From an uncultured Eubacterium sp. (GTDB lineage Bacteria > Bacillota > Clostridia > Oscillospirales > Acutalibacteraceae): 29,322 nucleotides of DNA. The stretch spans positions 1 to 29,322 of the forward strand of contig CAKSWS010000017.1 in the NCBI GenBank assembly GCA_934512155.1. The letters run 5' to 3'. The position numbers and the translations under genes were made by a program. Below, one piece after another: positions 7,383-14,736 of this stretch (its first letter is position 1; each line of letters opens with the position of its first letter). The notes below the pieces were generated by a model that did no database searches, was not told where the DNA came from, and saw only the letters and a list, made by a program, of their open reading frames with translations.

Positions 7383-9782
7383 ATGATTTTATCAAGAAAA
7401 TGGCTTAAAGATTATGTTAATTTGGACGATATTTCAGACAAAGAATTTTGCGACGAAATGACTCTTTCCGGCTCAAAAGTTGAAGAATTTAAAGTTGAAG
7501 GGGCAGAAATTGAAAACGTTGTAGTAGGCAAAGTTGAATCACTTACACAACATCCTGATTCAGACCATCTTTGGATTTGTTCTATCAATGTTGGAGGCGA
7601 AGCACCGGAACAAATTGTTACAGGTGCTCAAAACTTAACTGTAGGCGATTATATTCCTGTAGCACTTCCCGGTGCAGTTGTTTTTAACAGAAAAGACCAC
7701 TGCCTTGAAAAAATTAAAAAAGGTAAACTTCGTGGTGTTGAATCAAACGGAATGCTTTGCTCTATTGATGAATTGGGACTTACCGAAAATGATTTTCCGT
7801 ATGCAGGAACAGACGGAATATTTATTTTAGGCGATGATTGCGACAAAACATTGGGACTTGATATACATAAAGCGATCGGATATGATGACACTTGTGTTGA
7901 ATTTGAAATAACTTCAAACAGATGCGACTGTATGTCTGTTTCAGGTCTTGCAAGAGAAGCTGCCGCAACATTTAACAGAGAATTTACATTTAAAAAGCCT
8001 GTTGTTAAAGCAGGACACGGCAATGTTAGCGACATTCTTAAAGTTAACATTCTTGAACCTGAAAAATGTTACCGCTACTCAGGCGCTGTTGTTGAAAACG
8101 TAAGAGTTAAGGAAAGCCCACGCTGGCTTCGTGAAAGATTACGTGCAAGCGGCGTTAGACCGATAAGCAACATTGTTGACATTACAAACTACGTAATGCT
8201 TGAATATGGTCAGCCTATGCATGCATTTGACCTTCGTTTTCTTGAGGGCAACACAGTAAATGTAAGAAACGCAAAGAACGGTGAGAAAATCACCACACTT
8301 GACGGAGCTGAAAGAGAACTTAACGATTCAATGCTTGTTATTGCAGATGAAAACAAACCTGTTGCAGTTGCCGGCGTAATGGGCGGCGAATACAGCGGAA
8401 TTATGGATGATACAACAACAATAGTTTTTGAATCTGCTTGCTTCAACGGCATTTCAGTAAGAAGAACAGCAAAAGCCCTTGGAATGAGAACAGAAGCTTC
8501 AAGCAGATATGAAAAAGAGCTTGACCCATCTGCAACTCTTGACGCACTTAACAGAGCTCTTGAACTTGTTCAATTACTTGATGCAGGCGATGTTGTTAAC
8601 GGCGTTGTTGATAACTTTGTAAAACCGAAGCAGCCGATTTCACTTAAATTTGATTATAAATGGATTAACAATTTCATAGGCATTGATTTAAGTGAAGAAG
8701 AACAAAAGAAAATTCTTGAAAAAATTGAATTTAAATTTGAAGGCGACCAAATTATTGCTCCCTCATTCAGAAACGATATTGAACACATTGCCGATATTTC
8801 AGAGGAGGTTGCCCGTTTTTACGGCTACCACAACATTCCTAACAGAGTATTAAGCGGTGTGGCAATAGGCAAGCTGACAGACAAACAAAAGTTTATAAGA
8901 ACAATTAACGACACGTTGCTTGCTTGCGGATGCAGCGAAGTTTCTACATTCAGCTTTATCAGCCCAAAAGCATATGACAGAATTAATCTTAAAGAAAACA
9001 GTAAAATGAGAGAATCTGTTGTTATAAGCAACCCGTTAGGTGAAGACACAAGCGTTATGAGAACAACAATTTTGCCTTCTATGCTTAATGTGCTTGCAAG
9101 AAACTACAACCATAAAAACGAAAAAGCAAGCCTTTATGAAATCGGCACTGTTTATACACCTACGGAAAAAGGTAAACTTCCTGTTGAAAAGCAGAAAATT
9201 GCTATCGGTATGTATGGCAAAGATGCTGATTTTTACACATTAAAAGGCATTGTTGAAAAACTTTTATCTGTTCTTAATGTAGCAGAATGTGATGTTGAAC
9301 CTGTTGTTGACAACCCAACATTCCACCCGGGCAGAACAGCAAACTTTATCGTTAATTCAACAGTAATTGCAACACTTGGTGAAGTTCACCCAACCGTATC
9401 GGAAAATTACGGAATAGGAACAAGAATTTACCTTGCTGAAATTGATGTTGACACAGCATATGAAAATAAACTTGGCACAAGAACACACAAACCACTGCCT
9501 AAATTCCCTGCAACAACAAGAGATTTGGCATTTGTTTGCGAAAAATCCATTCCTGTTCTTAAACTTGAAAAAGCTATTAGTGAAGCAGTTGGCAAAACGC
9601 TTGAAAACATTAAATTGTTTGATGTTTACGAAGGCAGCCAAATTGAAAGCGGCAAAAAAAGCGTTGCATTTAACATCAGAATGAGAAGTGCAGACAGAAC
9701 ATTAACAGATGAAGAGGCAGATGCAGCAATGAAGCGTGTTGTTAAGGCACTTGCTAAAATGGGTATTAATCTTCGTTCATAG
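7383..9782 (+). CDS. pheT: Phenylalanine--tRNA ligase beta subunit
   Basis: The 799-residue beta subunit has the usual domain order. An EMAP-II-like tRNA-binding domain lies at ~40-150 (NVVVGKVESLTQHPDSDHLW). B3/B4 editing and B5 domains follow in the middle, including SNRCDCMSVSGLAREAA and the editing region that removes mischarged Tyr. A catalytic-core-like fold comes next, and the C-terminal ferredoxin-fold anticodon-binding domain begins at ~708 (KFPATTRDLAFVCEKSIP). Length is normal. AAGGAGGTG precedes the ATG with good spacing. It is co-transcribed with pheS. No convincing terminator follows, only a weak TACAA/TTGTA hairpin, so some read-through into ireB is possible. Confidence 0.98.
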   Translation: MILSRKWLKDYVNLDDISDKEFCDEMTLSGSKVEEFKVEGAEIENVVVGKVESLTQHPDSDHLWICSINVGGEAPEQIVTGAQNLTVGDYIPVALPGAVVFNRKDHCLEKIKKGKLRGVESNGMLCSIDELGLTENDFPYAGTDGIFILGDDCDKTLGLDIHKAIGYDDTCVEFEITSNRCDCMSVSGLAREAAATFNREFTFKKPVVKAGHGNVSDILKVNILEPEKCYRYSGAVVENVRVKESPRWLRERLRASGVRPISNIVDITNYVMLEYGQPMHAFDLRFLEGNTVNVRNAKNGEKITTLDGAERELNDSMLVIADENKPVAVAGVMGGEYSGIMDDTTTIVFESACFNGISVRRTAKALGMRTEASSRYEKELDPSATLDALNRALELVQLLDAGDVVNGVVDNFVKPKQPISLKFDYKWINNFIGIDLSEEEQKKILEKIEFKFEGDQIIAPSFRNDIEHIADISEEVARFYGYHNIPNRVLSGVAIGKLTDKQKFIRTINDTLLACGCSEVSTFSFISPKAYDRINLKENSKMRESVVISNPLGEDTSVMRTTILPSMLNVLARNYNHKNEKASLYEIGTVYTPTEKGKLPVEKQKIAIGMYGKDADFYTLKGIVEKLLSVLNVAECDVEPVVDNPTFHPGRTANFIVNSTVIATLGEVHPTVSENYGIGTRIYLAEIDVDTAYENKLGTRTHKPLPKFPATTRDLAFVCEKSIPVLKLEKAISEAVGKTLENIKLFDVYEGSQIESGKKSVAFNIRMRSADRTLTDEEADAAMKRVVKALAKMGINLRS

Positions 9783-9812
9783 TACAATTTTTTGTAATAA
9801 ATAAAAAAAAGA

Positions 9813-9841
9813 TTGTAATTAACATTAATTTTGTATATAAT
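9813..9841 (+). promoter_or_regulatory. Predicted promoter of ireB
   Basis: TTGTAA (9813-9818) and TATAAT (9836-9841) are separated by 17 bases, 10 bases before the AGGAGG of ireB. This could give ireB expression independent of the phenylalanine T-box. Confidence 0.5.
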
Positions 9842-9865
9842 TAGTTTATTAGGAGGTGGCTTTAC

Positions 9866-10111
9866 TTGACAGATAAAACAATGACATTTAAAATCGGTGA
9901 TGAAAAAGACGATATTATGAAAGAAACCCTTACGCAGGTTTTTGATGCGCTTAAAGAAAAGGGTTATAATCCGATTAATCAAATTGTGGGCTATATTCTT
10001 TCCGAAGACCCAACTTACATTACAACGCATAACAATGCAAGAAGTCTTATAAGAAGGCTTGACAGGGATGAACTTTTAGCAGCTATGGTAAAGTCTTATC
10101 TTAACAACTAA
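9866..10111 (+). CDS. ireB: IreB-family regulatory phosphoprotein (UPF0297)
   Basis: The 81-residue product matches the small IreB/YrzL family across its full length ([42 protein letters not shown]). In Enterococcus IreB is a phosphorylated substrate of the PASTA Ser/Thr kinase IreK and lowers cephalosporin resistance; its role in Clostridia is less well known. The N-terminal threonines (T2, T5, T7) fit the region phosphorylated in that family. The start is TTG at 9866, set by AGGAGGTGG at 9851 with nine bases between; the next ATG (9881) is too far away. The gene usually lies beside alaS and ruvX, but here it follows pheT and precedes an uncharacterised gene 22 bases away. Confidence 0.92.
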   Translation: MTDKTMTFKIGDEKDDIMKETLTQVFDALKEKGYNPINQIVGYILSEDPTYITTHNNARSLIRRLDRDELLAAMVKSYLNN

Positions 10112-10133
10112 ATTAAGAAAGGGAGGGTTTTCT

Positions 10134-10427
10134 TTGGCAGAGATTAAAGATACATTTCTTACCTACAAAGGAAAGCCTTTGGTTAGATGCGGTAAAACAA
10201 TTTACTACGGTAATATGTCGGACCCGTACGTTGCTTGTTTAACTGTTATGTCAAACAAAGAACTTAACGATATTACCCTTTCCGATAAAGTGCTTATTCA
10301 AATTATCAGCACTGACCCGGAAATTACTAACCCAAAGGAAAAAGTTATTAAAAAAAGCGAAAAAACAGGTCTTTTTAACGCCCTTGATTTAGGCGCTGTT
10401 TGGCTTGAAAGAGAGCTTAAAAAATAA
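10134..10427 (+). CDS. Uncharacterised 97-residue protein downstream of ireB
   Basis: I do not recognise a named family with certainty, though similar short proteins appear to occur in Ruminococcaceae. The product is small, soluble and basic at the C terminus, with no signal peptide or membrane segment. Visible segments are TFLTYKGKPLVRCGKTIYYG, a beta-prone middle (DKVLIQIISTDPEI), a lysine-rich stretch (KEKVIKKSEK), and an amphipathic end (FNALDLGAVWLERELKK). The start is TTG at 10134, five bases after GGGAGGG. It lies 22 bases after ireB, is probably in the same transcript, and is followed by a strong terminator. This position suggests a role linked to IreB or cell-envelope signalling, but that is only inference. 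Confidence 0.75.
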   Translation: MAEIKDTFLTYKGKPLVRCGKTIYYGNMSDPYVACLTVMSNKELNDITLSDKVLIQIISTDPEITNPKEKVIKKSEKTGLFNALDLGAVWLERELKK

Positions 10428-10430
10428 CAA

Positions 10431-10470
10431 AACACCCCAAGGATTTTTATCCTTGGGGTGTTATTTTTTT
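10431..10470. terminator. Strong terminator between convergent genes
   Basis: A perfect 14-bp stem has arms 10431-10444 (AACACCCCAAGGAT) and 10449-10462 (ATCCTTGGGGTGTT) with loop TTTT, followed by seven T at 10464-10470. The A-rich flank on the other side would let it also end the minus-strand kinase transcript. Confidence 0.92.
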
Positions 10471-11581
10471 ATTTTCCGGAAGCAGAAGATATTTCAGTTA
10501 TAATATCTTCCATTTCATTCATATGCTCTTCCATATCTGAAACAAGTGCAAATTGATTTCTTGCACGAACCAAGTTATGTTCCGGATAATCAATTTTAAA
10601 ATAAGTATCACCGTTTAAATAGTCTGTTAAAAATCTCATTCCGCACTCAAAGGTCATTAAAACAGAAGCAAAAGCAAGATTATCAATTTCACATTGATTT
10701 AAACTTTCCCCTGCTTGAGATAAAAATCCTTGGGCATATGCTTTAAAATAATCTAAATTAATTTTTATTTTAGACAAATCCGCTTCATCCTCGGCAGCGG
10801 TATTGGCACCAAAACGAATAGAATCGCCGAAATCATAAAGTGCAAGACCGGGCATAACGGTATCTAAATCAATAACACAAACGGCTTTGTCGGTATCACT
10901 GTCAAACATAACATTATTAAGCTTTGTATCATTATGAGTAACACGCAAAGGCAAATCGCCGGATTCAATTAAATCAACGAGTTTTGAACAATATTTTTTT
11001 CTTTTCTTTACAAACTCAATTTCATTAAAACAAGTATCTTTTCTGCCGGAAAGATTATTTTCAACAGCAGGAATAAACTCGGTTTTATACCTTTTAATTG
11101 TATTATGAAAATCAGGAATAGTTTCATAAAGCGTGTTTGCCGGAAAATCTGCCAATAATTTTTGGAATTTACCAAAGGCAACGCCGCTTTCTCCAAAAGT
11201 TTCTGCATTTTCAACACTGTCGTAACTAACAGAATTTTCAACAAAAATATAGGCTCTGTAATATCCGCCGTCCTCTGCTTTATAAAACTTTTGACCGTCT
11301 TTCGTTCTGATATAATGCAATGTTTCACGGTTTTCATTGCCGCCGTTTTTAACAATTTCTTTTCTTAAATAAGAAGTAACACTGAAAACATTATCCATTA
11401 ACTGTTCTATATTTTTAAAAACATTTGGATTAACCCTTTGAAAAACATATTTACATTCAACACCGTTATTGTTATATGTTACAAGATAAGTAGTATTAAT
11501 ATGACCCGAACCGAAAAGTTCACAGTTTACACAATCGCCTTTAAAATCAAACCGAGTAATAATATCTGTTAAATTCTCCAT
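10469..11581 (-). CDS. N-acetylhexosamine 1-kinase-like sugar kinase (APH fold)
   Basis: The 370-residue product has the aminoglycoside phosphotransferase/choline kinase fold: a glycine-rich nucleotide loop near FGSGHINTTY (23-32), the Brenner motif HNDTKLNN at 216-223 (catalytic D218, Mg-binding N223), and the metal-binding IDLDT at 237-241. The motif surroundings (VTHNDTKLNNV, DLDTVMPG, FGDSIRFGA) resemble NahK of bifidobacteria, which phosphorylates GlcNAc and GalNAc at C1 in mucin and milk-glycan salvage. Related proteins have been mislabelled mucin-desulfating sulfatases. The start at 11581 is chosen over an ATG at 11611 because GGAGGAAAG lies just before it and nothing lies before the other. 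The gene is monocistronic. The exact sugar is not proven. Confidence 0.8.
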   Translation of the reverse strand: MENLTDIITRFDFKGDCVNCELFGSGHINTTYLVTYNNNGVECKYVFQRVNPNVFKNIEQLMDNVFSVTSYLRKEIVKNGGNENRETLHYIRTKDGQKFYKAEDGGYYRAYIFVENSVSYDSVENAETFGESGVAFGKFQKLLADFPANTLYETIPDFHNTIKRYKTEFIPAVENNLSGRKDTCFNEIEFVKKRKKYCSKLVDLIESGDLPLRVTHNDTKLNNVMFDSDTDKAVCVIDLDTVMPGLALYDFGDSIRFGANTAAEDEADLSKIKINLDYFKAYAQGFLSQAGESLNQCEIDNLAFASVLMTFECGMRFLTDYLNGDTYFKIDYPEHNLVRARNQFALVSDMEEHMNEMEDIITEISSASGK

Positions 11582-11601
11582 AACTTTCCTCCGTAAATGA
11601 T

Positions 11602-11630
11602 AGTGTATCATATTTACAACAATTTGTAAA
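11602..11630 (-). promoter_or_regulatory. Predicted promoter of the sugar kinase
   Basis: On the minus strand TTTACA (11625-11630) and TACACT (11602-11607) are separated by 17 bases, giving a leader of about 15 bases before the ATG at 11581. Confidence 0.45.
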
Positions 11631-11631
11631 T
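11612..11631. promoter_or_regulatory. Candidate operator: perfect inverted repeat over the -35 box
   Basis: ATTTACAA (11612-11619) and TTGTAAAT (11624-11631) form a perfect 8-bp inverted repeat with a 4-base spacer CAAT, covering the -35 box and promoter spacer. A second, imperfect palindrome (11593-11617) covers the -10 box. This geometry fits binding of a dimeric repressor. AT-richness makes chance palindromes more likely. Confidence 0.4.
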
Positions 11632-11633
11632 AA

Positions 11634-11672
11634 TAAAAACAATTCCGGCTAAGTAAAATACTTAACCGGAAT
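11634..11672 (-). terminator. Rho-independent terminator of the adaptor-permease operon
   Basis: Arms 11642-11655 and 11659-11672 form a 14-bp stem with a 3-base loop. The one non-Watson-Crick position is C/A on the plus strand but G-U in the minus-strand RNA, which supports minus-strand use. GTTTTTATTA follows on the minus strand. It lies 20 bases after the permease stop. Confidence 0.82.
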
Positions 11673-11691
11673 AGAAATTAAAATTAAACTG

Positions 11692-12939
11692 TTAATCTCT
11701 TCTTAAAGCTTCAATAGGACTGAGCTGGGCAGCCTTTTTGGCAGGATATACACCGAATATTAATCCGACAGCACTTGAGAAGAACAATGCAATAAGTATT
11801 GTGCCTATTGTAATGCTTGGTTGAATCTTAACTATTGCACACGCCGCATATGCGCCTGCAACGCCTAAAACAACGCCTATAACACCGCCGATTAAGCACA
11901 AAATTATTGATTCAGTAAGGAATTGAGTAACAATTACGCCTGTTTTTGCACCAAGAGATTTTCTGATACCGATTTCCCTCGTTCGTTCAGTTACTGAAAC
12001 AAGCATAATATTCATAACGCCTATACCGCCTACAAGCAAAGAAATAGCACCGATACAAGCAATAAATGTTGTTAATACAGAAATAATAACATCAACAAGT
12101 TCAACATATGTTGCCATATCCTGAGCAGTATACATACTGTTTGAATAGTTACCGTGGGCAGCCTTTAAATAGTTAACGGTTGCATTACCTACTGCTTCGT
12201 TATTAGCCTCATCCTCACCGATTACAAAAATTGAACTTAACTTTGCATCACTGCCTGTTAATTGTGCAAGTGTTGTGCAAGGCATAAATAATGCAATAGA
12301 AAGAGAATCACCGGTTTTAAACATATCTGAAATACTTGAAGAACCACCGACAGTGTTTACAAGAGAATCTATATCGGCACAACCGATAATTTTAACCTTC
12401 ATCGTGCTTCCGGATGAAGAAACGGTTACATATTCACCTACAACATCCTGATAACCAAAAGCCATATCGGCACTGTTTGTGCCTATAACGGCAACAGGGC
12501 TTGATGCATCATATTCTTCGTTTGTAATAAATCGTCCGTAAGTACACGCCTCAGGCATAGCATACTGAATATCTGAATTAACGCCGATAATCATTGCTGT
12601 GGCTTCTTTAGCCTGTGAATCAATAGTGGCATTGGCAAAGCCCATCATCATAGGTGAGCATCTGTCTACACCGCTAACTCTTTTTTTAATATTATCAACA
12701 TCTTCAAGTGTAATATAATCGTTATCTGTTGCTTTTGTTGCATCAACAGAAATCATAACTGCATTTGAGCCCATATCTTCAATTAATGAAACAATGTAAT
12801 CTCTTGCGCCGGTACCTGCACCGACAATCATAATAACAGAACTGATACCGATTATAATACCAAGCATAGTCAAAAGGGAACGCATCCAATTTGCTTTAAT
12901 GCTTTTAATTGCAATTTTTAAACTTTCTGTTAAATTCAT
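11692..12939 (-). CDS. MacB/YknZ-like ABC transporter permease
   Basis: The 415-residue product is a type VII ABC permease. An N-terminal membrane helix with the conserved entry sequence (IKANWMRSLLTMLGIIIG, residues 13-30) is followed by a large extracytoplasmic MacB periplasmic-core domain (~45-280) and three C-terminal helices of the FtsX domain. The cytoplasmic coupling motif ERTREIGIRKSLGA and the ending YPAKKAAQLSPIEALRRD are typical. Such proteins use ATP hydrolysis by a separate MacB/YknY-type ATPase to move substrates or transmit force across the membrane. This permease has no ATPase domain of its own, and none is encoded beside it. It starts 14 bases after the adaptor stop, behind a weak GGGTGAT site, so it is co-transcribed. 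Confidence 0.92.
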   Translation of the reverse strand: MNLTESLKIAIKSIKANWMRSLLTMLGIIIGISSVIMIVGAGTGARDYIVSLIEDMGSNAVMISVDATKATDNDYITLEDVDNIKKRVSGVDRCSPMMMGFANATIDSQAKEATAMIIGVNSDIQYAMPEACTYGRFITNEEYDASSPVAVIGTNSADMAFGYQDVVGEYVTVSSSGSTMKVKIIGCADIDSLVNTVGGSSSISDMFKTGDSLSIALFMPCTTLAQLTGSDAKLSSIFVIGEDEANNEAVGNATVNYLKAAHGNYSNSMYTAQDMATYVELVDVIISVLTTFIACIGAISLLVGGIGVMNIMLVSVTERTREIGIRKSLGAKTGVIVTQFLTESIILCLIGGVIGVVLGVAGAYAACAIVKIQPSITIGTILIALFFSSAVGLIFGVYPAKKAAQLSPIEALRRD

Positions 12940-12953
12940 AGACTATCACCCGA

Positions 12954-14636
12954 TTATTTAGCAACTTTTACATCAAAAGTTTCTTCTTTGTAATCCGATG
13001 ACGGAGTGGCAACAATTTGGTCACCAACATTTAAACCTGAAGTTACTTCATAGTAAGTATCTGAAACAGCACCTGTTGTAATTGGTGTTTTGGTTACCGA
13101 TTTTTCTTCTTCATTATAAAGGTAAACATATGTGCCTGTTTTTTCAAGAACAATTGACTCAATAGGAACAACTACAACACCGTGGTGATCACCTACACCT
13201 ACCTCAACATCTGCATCAAAGCCAACAATAATATATTCGTCAGGATTATCAACTCTAACCTGAACTTCAACGCCGGCACCTGAAGCGGTTAAACTTGAAA
13301 GTCCGCTGATTCCTGCCATTGAGCCTACAGAATCAAGAATTGAACCTGAATCTCCGCCTGTTGCTGTAGGTGCTTTATAAACCACCTCACCGCTGTATTT
13401 ACCGTATGCTGTTGTAATTGTAGCAGCCATACCTACTTTAACCTTTTGAATATCATATTCATTAAGAGAAACGGTTACTACCATTGAATCCATATTTTCA
13501 AGTGTAATTCCTGCTGTAAGTGCAGATGTAACTTCACCCGATGTCAAATCACATGATGTAATTGTGCCGTCAAATGTAGCAACCCAACCTGCTGCAAGAG
13601 TTTCGCTGGATTCTTTAACAGCATCAAGGGCACTCTTAGCAGAGTCCATAACTTCTTTTTTAGCGCTTACAATTGAAGAAGATGATTGAGCGGCATAAAT
13701 CTCTTTTTGCGCTGTTAATGCAGCAATTTGTACTTGAAGTGTTGCAGATTTAACACTGGCGCTGTTTGCGATTTCTGCGGCAACTTTAGACCAGTCAACT
13801 GCTCTTACTGCTGCTTCAATCATCTCTGCTGCAGCACCGCTTTCAACTACTTCAACAATGCCATCTTGAATTGCCTGTCTTACGGCTGCACCTACTTTTT
13901 CAGCAATAGCGTCTGCCGAAAGGTTGCCGTTTTCAATTTCATGAATAATAACATTTAAAACAATATTAATAAGCTGACTTGTAGATGAAATATCTGCCGC
14001 AACATTATTAATAGTATTAACAAGGTCTGTTAAAGCCGCAACAAGACCTTCAAACGTAGCCGGATATGAAACAGGAGGCTGCGTTGTTGTTGGTGGAATA
14101 GTAATAGTTTCCCTTGTAGTTGATGGACGTGTTGTTGTGGTTGTAGTTGTATGGCGCCTTGTTGTTGTGGTTGTTGTATGACTTACTGCACCAAGTTGCT
14201 TTTCAAGTGCTTCAATTTGCTTTTCTACTGCTGCAATATTTGCTTTTGCCTGCTTTTGAGTTGCAACAGACTCGTTATAACTTACCTTTGCAGAATTATA
14301 TGTGCTTTGCAATTTTTTAACTTCACCGTCTAAAGTTGAAGTATCAAAAGTAGCAAGCTTATCCCCTTCCTTTACCTGGTCGCCTGTTTTAACGAAAACC
14401 TCTTTTACAGTTGCAACAGTGCCTACTTTATATTCTTTTGTAGAACCGGCAGTAACTTTACCTGTTGCACTTACAGTTTCGTTAATGTCGCTTGTTGAAA
14501 TAGTGGAAAGAGTTACTTCCGTTTTCTTATTCTTCTGAGCAATTAAAACGCCTGCGGTTACGGCGATTACAACTGCAAGAACAACACAAACGATAATTAT
14601 TGTTTTTTTCTTTTTGTTTTTCTTAATAGTTGCCAT
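12954..14636 (-). CDS. MacA/YknX-like exporter adaptor with Thr-rich insertion
   Basis: The 560-residue product is a membrane-fusion-type adaptor: a lysine-rich N terminus, one membrane helix (~11-33), the first half of a biotinyl-lipoyl domain (~62-100), a coiled-coil arm (~103-150), a Thr-rich low-complexity tract (154-188, two runs of 6-7 Thr plus Pro), a predicted helical segment (~192-300), a returning coil (~300-346), the second lipoyl half (~348-380), and beta-barrel and membrane-proximal domains to the end. Common YknX-like adaptors are about 380-430 residues; the excess comes mainly from the insertion at 154-300 in the hairpin tip. It should sit outside the membrane and work with the downstream permease. 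The start follows AGAGGT (weak) and has a strong promoter upstream. Confidence 0.87.
   Translation of the reverse strand: MATIKKNKKKKTIIIVCVVLAVVIAVTAGVLIAQKNKKTEVTLSTISTSDINETVSATGKVTAGSTKEYKVGTVATVKEVFVKTGDQVKEGDKLATFDTSTLDGEVKKLQSTYNSAKVSYNESVATQKQAKANIAAVEKQIEALEKQLGAVSHTTTTTTRRHTTTTTTTRPSTTRETITIPPTTTQPPVSYPATFEGLVAALTDLVNTINNVAADISSTSQLINIVLNVIIHEIENGNLSADAIAEKVGAAVRQAIQDGIVEVVESGAAAEMIEAAVRAVDWSKVAAEIANSASVKSATLQVQIAALTAQKEIYAAQSSSSIVSAKKEVMDSAKSALDAVKESSETLAAGWVATFDGTITSCDLTSGEVTSALTAGITLENMDSMVVTVSLNEYDIQKVKVGMAATITTAYGKYSGEVVYKAPTATGGDSGSILDSVGSMAGISGLSSLTASGAGVEVQVRVDNPDEYIIVGFDADVEVGVGDHHGVVVVPIESIVLEKTGTYVYLYNEEEKSVTKTPITTGAVSDTYYEVTSGLNVGDQIVATPSSDYKEETFDVKVAK
14073..14177 (-). 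repeat. Thr-codon-rich low-complexity tract in the adaptor gene
   Basis: This stretch encodes residues 154-188 with repeated ACA/ACC/ACT codons (plus-strand TTGTTGTGG-type units). Such short tandem units are prone to slippage, so the tract length may vary between strains. Single Arg, His and Pro codons break the runs. Confidence 0.75.
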
Positions 14637-14673
14637 TTCACTAACCTCTAACTTATAATTTTAAGCTGAAAAT

Positions 14674-14702
14674 AGTATAATTCCTATTTGTATAAATGTC
14701 AA
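14674..14702 (-). promoter_or_regulatory. Strong predicted promoter of the adaptor-permease operon
   Basis: On the minus strand a perfect TTGACA (14697-14702) and TATACT (14674-14679) are separated by 17 bases, the best promoter match in the window. It makes the operon independent of the upstream purD. Confidence 0.68.
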
Positions 14703-14736
14703 TAACTAATTGTAAAATTCATTTTGTGTTAACTTT

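Noticed and set aside
11582..11611. Longer N terminus for the sugar kinase starting at 11611
   Set aside because: No ribosome-binding site precedes that ATG, it overlaps the predicted promoter, and the ATG at 11581 has a strong site.
14073..14177. Repetitive tract that could suggest a CRISPR or intergenic satellite
   Set aside because: The repeats are short Thr codon runs inside an intact coding frame, with no spacer-repeat pattern.
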